Source of the DNA: Campylobacterales bacterium
GTDB lineage: Bacteria > Campylobacterota > Campylobacteria > Campylobacterales > QNZT01
DNA length: 6,541 bases
Assembly: GCA_027056215.1 (NCBI GenBank)
Contig: JALULO010000242.1
Coordinates: 1-6,541, forward strand
Direction of reading: 5' to 3'
Positions 4,785 through 6,541 of this stretch are shown here, in pieces. Below the pieces are notes generated by a model. It saw only the letters and a list, made by a program, of their open reading frames with translations. It had not been told where the DNA came from and made no database searches. The translations under genes and the position numbers were made by a program. Within the stretch, counting starts at the first letter, position 1, and every line of letters starts with the position of its first letter.

Positions 4785-5342
4785 ATGAAGTATCTACTAT
4801 TATTTTCTACCCTACTCATTTTTAGTGCTTGTGCACCCAAATACAAAACACTCTATAGCTATTCAGAACCTGTGTTACAAACGCAAAAAGATTGCATTAA
4901 TACTTGTGCTCAAAAACGTACTATTTGTCGTAGTATTTGTAAATCAAATTTTGATATTTGCCAGCTTAAAGCTATAAAAATTGCAAAGAAACAGTATCAA
5001 ATAAAATTACAAAATTATTATAAAGCTTTAGAAATATATGCGAACCAAGCACAGATGAACAATCTTGAAAATGAACTCTATTTTTATAATGACTTTTACT
5101 ATCCAGGAAGAGGTTATGGCTACGGGGGAGTATTTGGTCCTTATTGGGCTTGGAATCCAAGAGTGATGTATAATATACAAAAACCTGTAAAACCAACTTT
5201 GCAACAAGAGATAGAGCGTGTTGAGTTACAAGAGTGTCAAATCGATTGCAAATGTCAAGCTTCTTATGATAAGTGCTTTATAGGTTGTGGAGGTAAAATA
5301 ACATCTAAAAAGATTTGTATACAAAACTGTCCACATGAATAA
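4785..5342 (+). CDS. Cysteine-rich lipoprotein with repeated CX3C motifs (unknown function)
   Basis: I do not recognise a named family. The 185-residue product has a lipoprotein signal (LIFSAC, lipidated C16). Twelve further cysteines sit in two clusters. The first is C37-x3-C41-x6-C48-x3-C52-x6-C59. The second is C151-x3-C155-x-C157-x6-C164-x3-C168-x9-C178-x3-C182. CX3C pairs six residues apart put cysteines on one face of a helix, as in disulfide-stapled helical hairpins. Between the clusters lie a Lys/Gln/Tyr-rich probable helix (60-100) and a Gly/aromatic segment (FYYPGRGYGYGG, 104-115, then WAWNP). The protein should sit at the outer membrane or periplasm with several disulfides; metal binding is an alternative. 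No CXXCH haem site is present. A strong AAAGGAG site sets the start. The last four codons, including the stop, overlap the next gene. Confidence 0.7.
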   Translation: MKYLLLFSTLLIFSACAPKYKTLYSYSEPVLQTQKDCINTCAQKRTICRSICKSNFDICQLKAIKIAKKQYQIKLQNYYKALEIYANQAQMNNLENELYFYNDFYYPGRGYGYGGVFGPYWAWNPRVMYNIQKPVKPTLQQEIERVELQECQIDCKCQASYDKCFIGCGGKITSKKICIQNCPHE

Positions 5343-6162
5343 CAAATCAATCCTCATCACAGGATGTTCTAGCGGAATCGGATACTACTGTGCAAAAGCA
5401 TTGAAAAAACGCGGTTATCATGTATTGGCAACAACGAGACAAGAAGATGACGTACAAAGACTTTTGAAAGAGAATTTGGAAGCTTTCAAGTTGGATTTGT
5501 CAGATTCGCGAAGTATTCAAGATGCAGTTGAAGAGGTAAAAAAACGTAGCAATGGAAAACTTTTTGCACTCTTTAACAATGGGGCATATGGACAACCGGG
5601 TGCAGTAGAAGATCTCAGGCGTGAAGTTTTAAAAGAGCAGTTTGAAACCAATCTTTTTGGCACACATGAACTTACTGTCAAACTTTTACCTTTGATGCGC
5701 ACACAAGGATATGGACGTATCATTCAAAACAGCTCCGTACTTGGTTTTGTAGCACTACGTTTTCGTGGAGCATACAACGCTAGCAAATATGCTCTTGAGG
5801 GACTAAGTGATACCTTGCGTCTTGAACTGATGGAAACAGATATCCATGTCAGTTTACTACAGCCCGGTCCAATCAGAAGTGATTTTCGCAAAAATGCTCT
5901 TGAAAAATTTATCACCAATATCGACCGCGAAAATTCTCCTTTTAAAGAAGAATATGTCAAAAAGTTACAAGGCTTACAAAGTACAGAAGATGTCGCTTTT
6001 ACACTCGGTGAAGAGGCGGTCTTTGATGCACTCGTCCACGCACTTGAATCAAAAAAGCCAAAAGCGCGTTATCGGATCACAAAACCAACAATATTTTTCT
6101 GGTTTTTAAAACGGATTTTATCTACAAGATCACTGGATAAGATATTGAGAAAAGTAGAATAG
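5335..6162 (+). CDS. Short-chain dehydrogenase/reductase (classical SDR)
   Basis: This 275-residue oxidoreductase has a Rossmann fold. The cofactor motif TGCSSGIG is at 9-16, and R35 after the second strand suggests NADP(H). NNGAYG at 81-86 replaces the usual NNAG. The catalytic tetrad is visible as N106, S134, Y147 and K151 (YNASK), and the LQPGPIRSDF loop is at 175-184. The C-terminus (TIFFWFLKRIL, 252-262, then a basic tail) is an amphipathic helix that could lie on the membrane. I recognise the NNGAYGQPGAVEDL subgroup as widespread in Proteobacteria, but its substrate is not defined; lipid-like alcohols or ketones are plausible. The ATG lies inside the last codons of the Cys-rich lipoprotein gene and has no Shine-Dalgarno, so translation is probably coupled to it. 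Its stop abuts the stop of the convergent minus-strand gene with no base between and no visible terminator. Confidence 0.85.
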   Translation: MNNKSILITGCSSGIGYYCAKALKKRGYHVLATTRQEDDVQRLLKENLEAFKLDLSDSRSIQDAVEEVKKRSNGKLFALFNNGAYGQPGAVEDLRREVLKEQFETNLFGTHELTVKLLPLMRTQGYGRIIQNSSVLGFVALRFRGAYNASKYALEGLSDTLRLELMETDIHVSLLQPGPIRSDFRKNALEKFITNIDRENSPFKEEYVKKLQGLQSTEDVAFTLGEEAVFDALVHALESKKPKARYRITKPTIFFWFLKRILSTRSLDKILRKVE

Positions 6163-6471
6163 TTACATATCATAAACACCCCATCCATGCATCTTTTGAG
6201 CACTTAACACTTGATGATTGGCAAACATATCATCGATAGGATTGACAGCAACAAAATTTCCCTGATCCAAAAGCCTTTCTAAATTCTCAAAACCATTTTG
6301 CTCTTTGGGTACAAAGAAGAGGATTTTTGCTGCATTTTTAGCGATAGCGTAAATCTTTTTTAAAAATAATTCTGGCTTTTCCAACTTCTCAACATCAATA
6401 TCGATATAGATAAATATACTACCCCAATTAATCAAGACAACTTTTCCAAATTCCTTATTACCTTCAACCAT
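6163..6471 (-). CDS. Small conserved-looking protein of unknown function
   Basis: I do not recognise this 102-residue protein. It has no signal peptide or membrane helix. Predicted structure alternates: a long hydrophobic strand (KVVLINWGSIFIYIDID, 10-26), an amphipathic helix (PELFLKKIYAIAKNAAK, 33-49), a strand (ILFFVP, 50-55), a helix (GFENLERLLDQ, 60-70), a strand (NFVAVNP, 72-78) and a Trp-containing C-terminus (MHGWGVYDM). This looks like a small alpha/beta fold. Coding is supported by an unbroken frame of 309 bases with normal composition and by its place after another open frame. ATG 6471 is the first start after an in-frame TAA at 6478-6480. Only a weak AAAG lies before it, so it is probably translated by coupling to the upstream gene. 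Chance ORF status is possible but unlikely. Confidence 0.6.
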   Translation of the reverse strand: MVEGNKEFGKVVLINWGSIFIYIDIDVEKLEKPELFLKKIYAIAKNAAKILFFVPKEQNGFENLERLLDQGNFVAVNPIDDMFANHQVLSAQKMHGWGVYDM

Positions 6472-6477
6472 GTTACT

Positions 6478-6541
6478 TTATGAAACTTTTATATCTGACG
6501 AAGTGTAGTTTTCATCATTAATCTGTAAACTATCATAGTAA
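6478..6541 (-). CDS. 3' end of a minus-strand gene (partial, unidentified)
   Basis: In the frame of the next gene's start, the minus strand is open from the window edge for 20 codons (YYDSLQINDENYTSSDIKVS) and ends with TAA at 6478-6480. That stop is six bases before the ATG of the small gene at 6471, a typical operon junction. A second minus-strand frame is also open at the edge but ends earlier, so the assignment is tentative. The polar, acidic tail gives no clue to the family. Confidence 0.4.
   Translation of the reverse strand, partial: YYDSLQINDENYTSSDIKVS

Noticed and set aside
5314..5325. 12-bp perfect palindrome TTTGTATACAAA just before the SDR start, a possible operator
   Set aside because: It lies entirely in codons of the Cys-rich lipoprotein (K-I-C-I-Q region), and about one to two such palindromes are expected by chance in an AT-rich window of this size.
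4785..5342. Multihaem cytochrome or ferredoxin-like Fe-S protein
   Set aside because: There is no CXXCH or CxxCxxC motif. The cysteines are in CX3C pairs behind a lipoprotein signal, which favours disulfides.
5846..6109. Plus-strand ORF of 87 codons inside the SDR gene
   Set aside because: It is frame-shifted within a gene whose catalytic motifs are all in the main frame, and it shows no recognisable protein features.
1..6541. Mobile element, CRISPR array, tRNA/rRNA, attachment site or defence system
   Set aside because: I found no transposase, integrase, spaced direct repeats, cloverleaf or flanking duplication. Base composition is even along the window.

Overview
The window looks like chromosomal DNA of a free-living or host-independent member of Campylobacterota (former Epsilonproteobacteria), in the direction of Sulfurimonas, Sulfuricurvum or Sulfurovum. 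The evidence is the low GC content, short gaps between genes, promoters that appear to rely on an extended -10 (TGnTATAAT-like) without a clear -35, and the gene content. That content includes a carboxyspermidine-type dehydrogenase, a stand-alone ferredoxin:thioredoxin reductase catalytic chain, and an ExeA/MshM-like ATPase next to a membrane-anchored TPR protein. The genus is a guess; the phylum is a fairly firm inference.

Layout. Positions 1-33 are probably the last codons of an upstream gene. Positions 34-227 are non-coding, contain several inverted repeats and probably hold the promoter of the next gene. Positions 228-1650 carry a two-gene operon with an 11-bp overlap: an ExeA/MshM-type AAA ATPase and a single-pass membrane protein with C-terminal TPR-like helices. 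Order and architecture match mshM-mshN of MSHA/type IV pilus or competence pseudopilus systems. Facing it is a minus-strand lipoprotein with LVIVD-type beta-propeller repeats (1691-2398). A clear promoter then drives the saccharopine-dehydrogenase-family gene for alternative spermidine synthesis (2543-3730). A small FTR catalytic-chain gene follows at 3765-4112. A bidirectional hairpin separates it from a minus-strand META/HslJ-like lipoprotein (4141-4665). A divergent promoter region (4666-4784) then leads to a cysteine-rich lipoprotein (4785-5342), which overlaps by 8 bp an NADP-type short-chain dehydrogenase (5335-6162). The right end holds a small unidentified minus-strand protein (6163-6471) and the tail of the gene upstream of it (6478-6541).

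How the genes work together. Most are ordinary single-function housekeeping or envelope genes, and I see no defence island, mobile element, CRISPR array, tRNA or rRNA. The functional links I can support are the ATPase/TPR pair, presumably at an inner-membrane pilus or DNA-uptake machine, and the translational coupling of the cysteine-rich lipoprotein to the dehydrogenase. Three of the nine complete genes encode predicted lipoproteins. Two of these, 2 kb apart, seem to share an N-terminal module joined to different C-terminal domains. The less explained points are this shared module, the paired CX3C cysteine pattern of the third lipoprotein, and the cluster of symmetrical elements before the ATPase gene.
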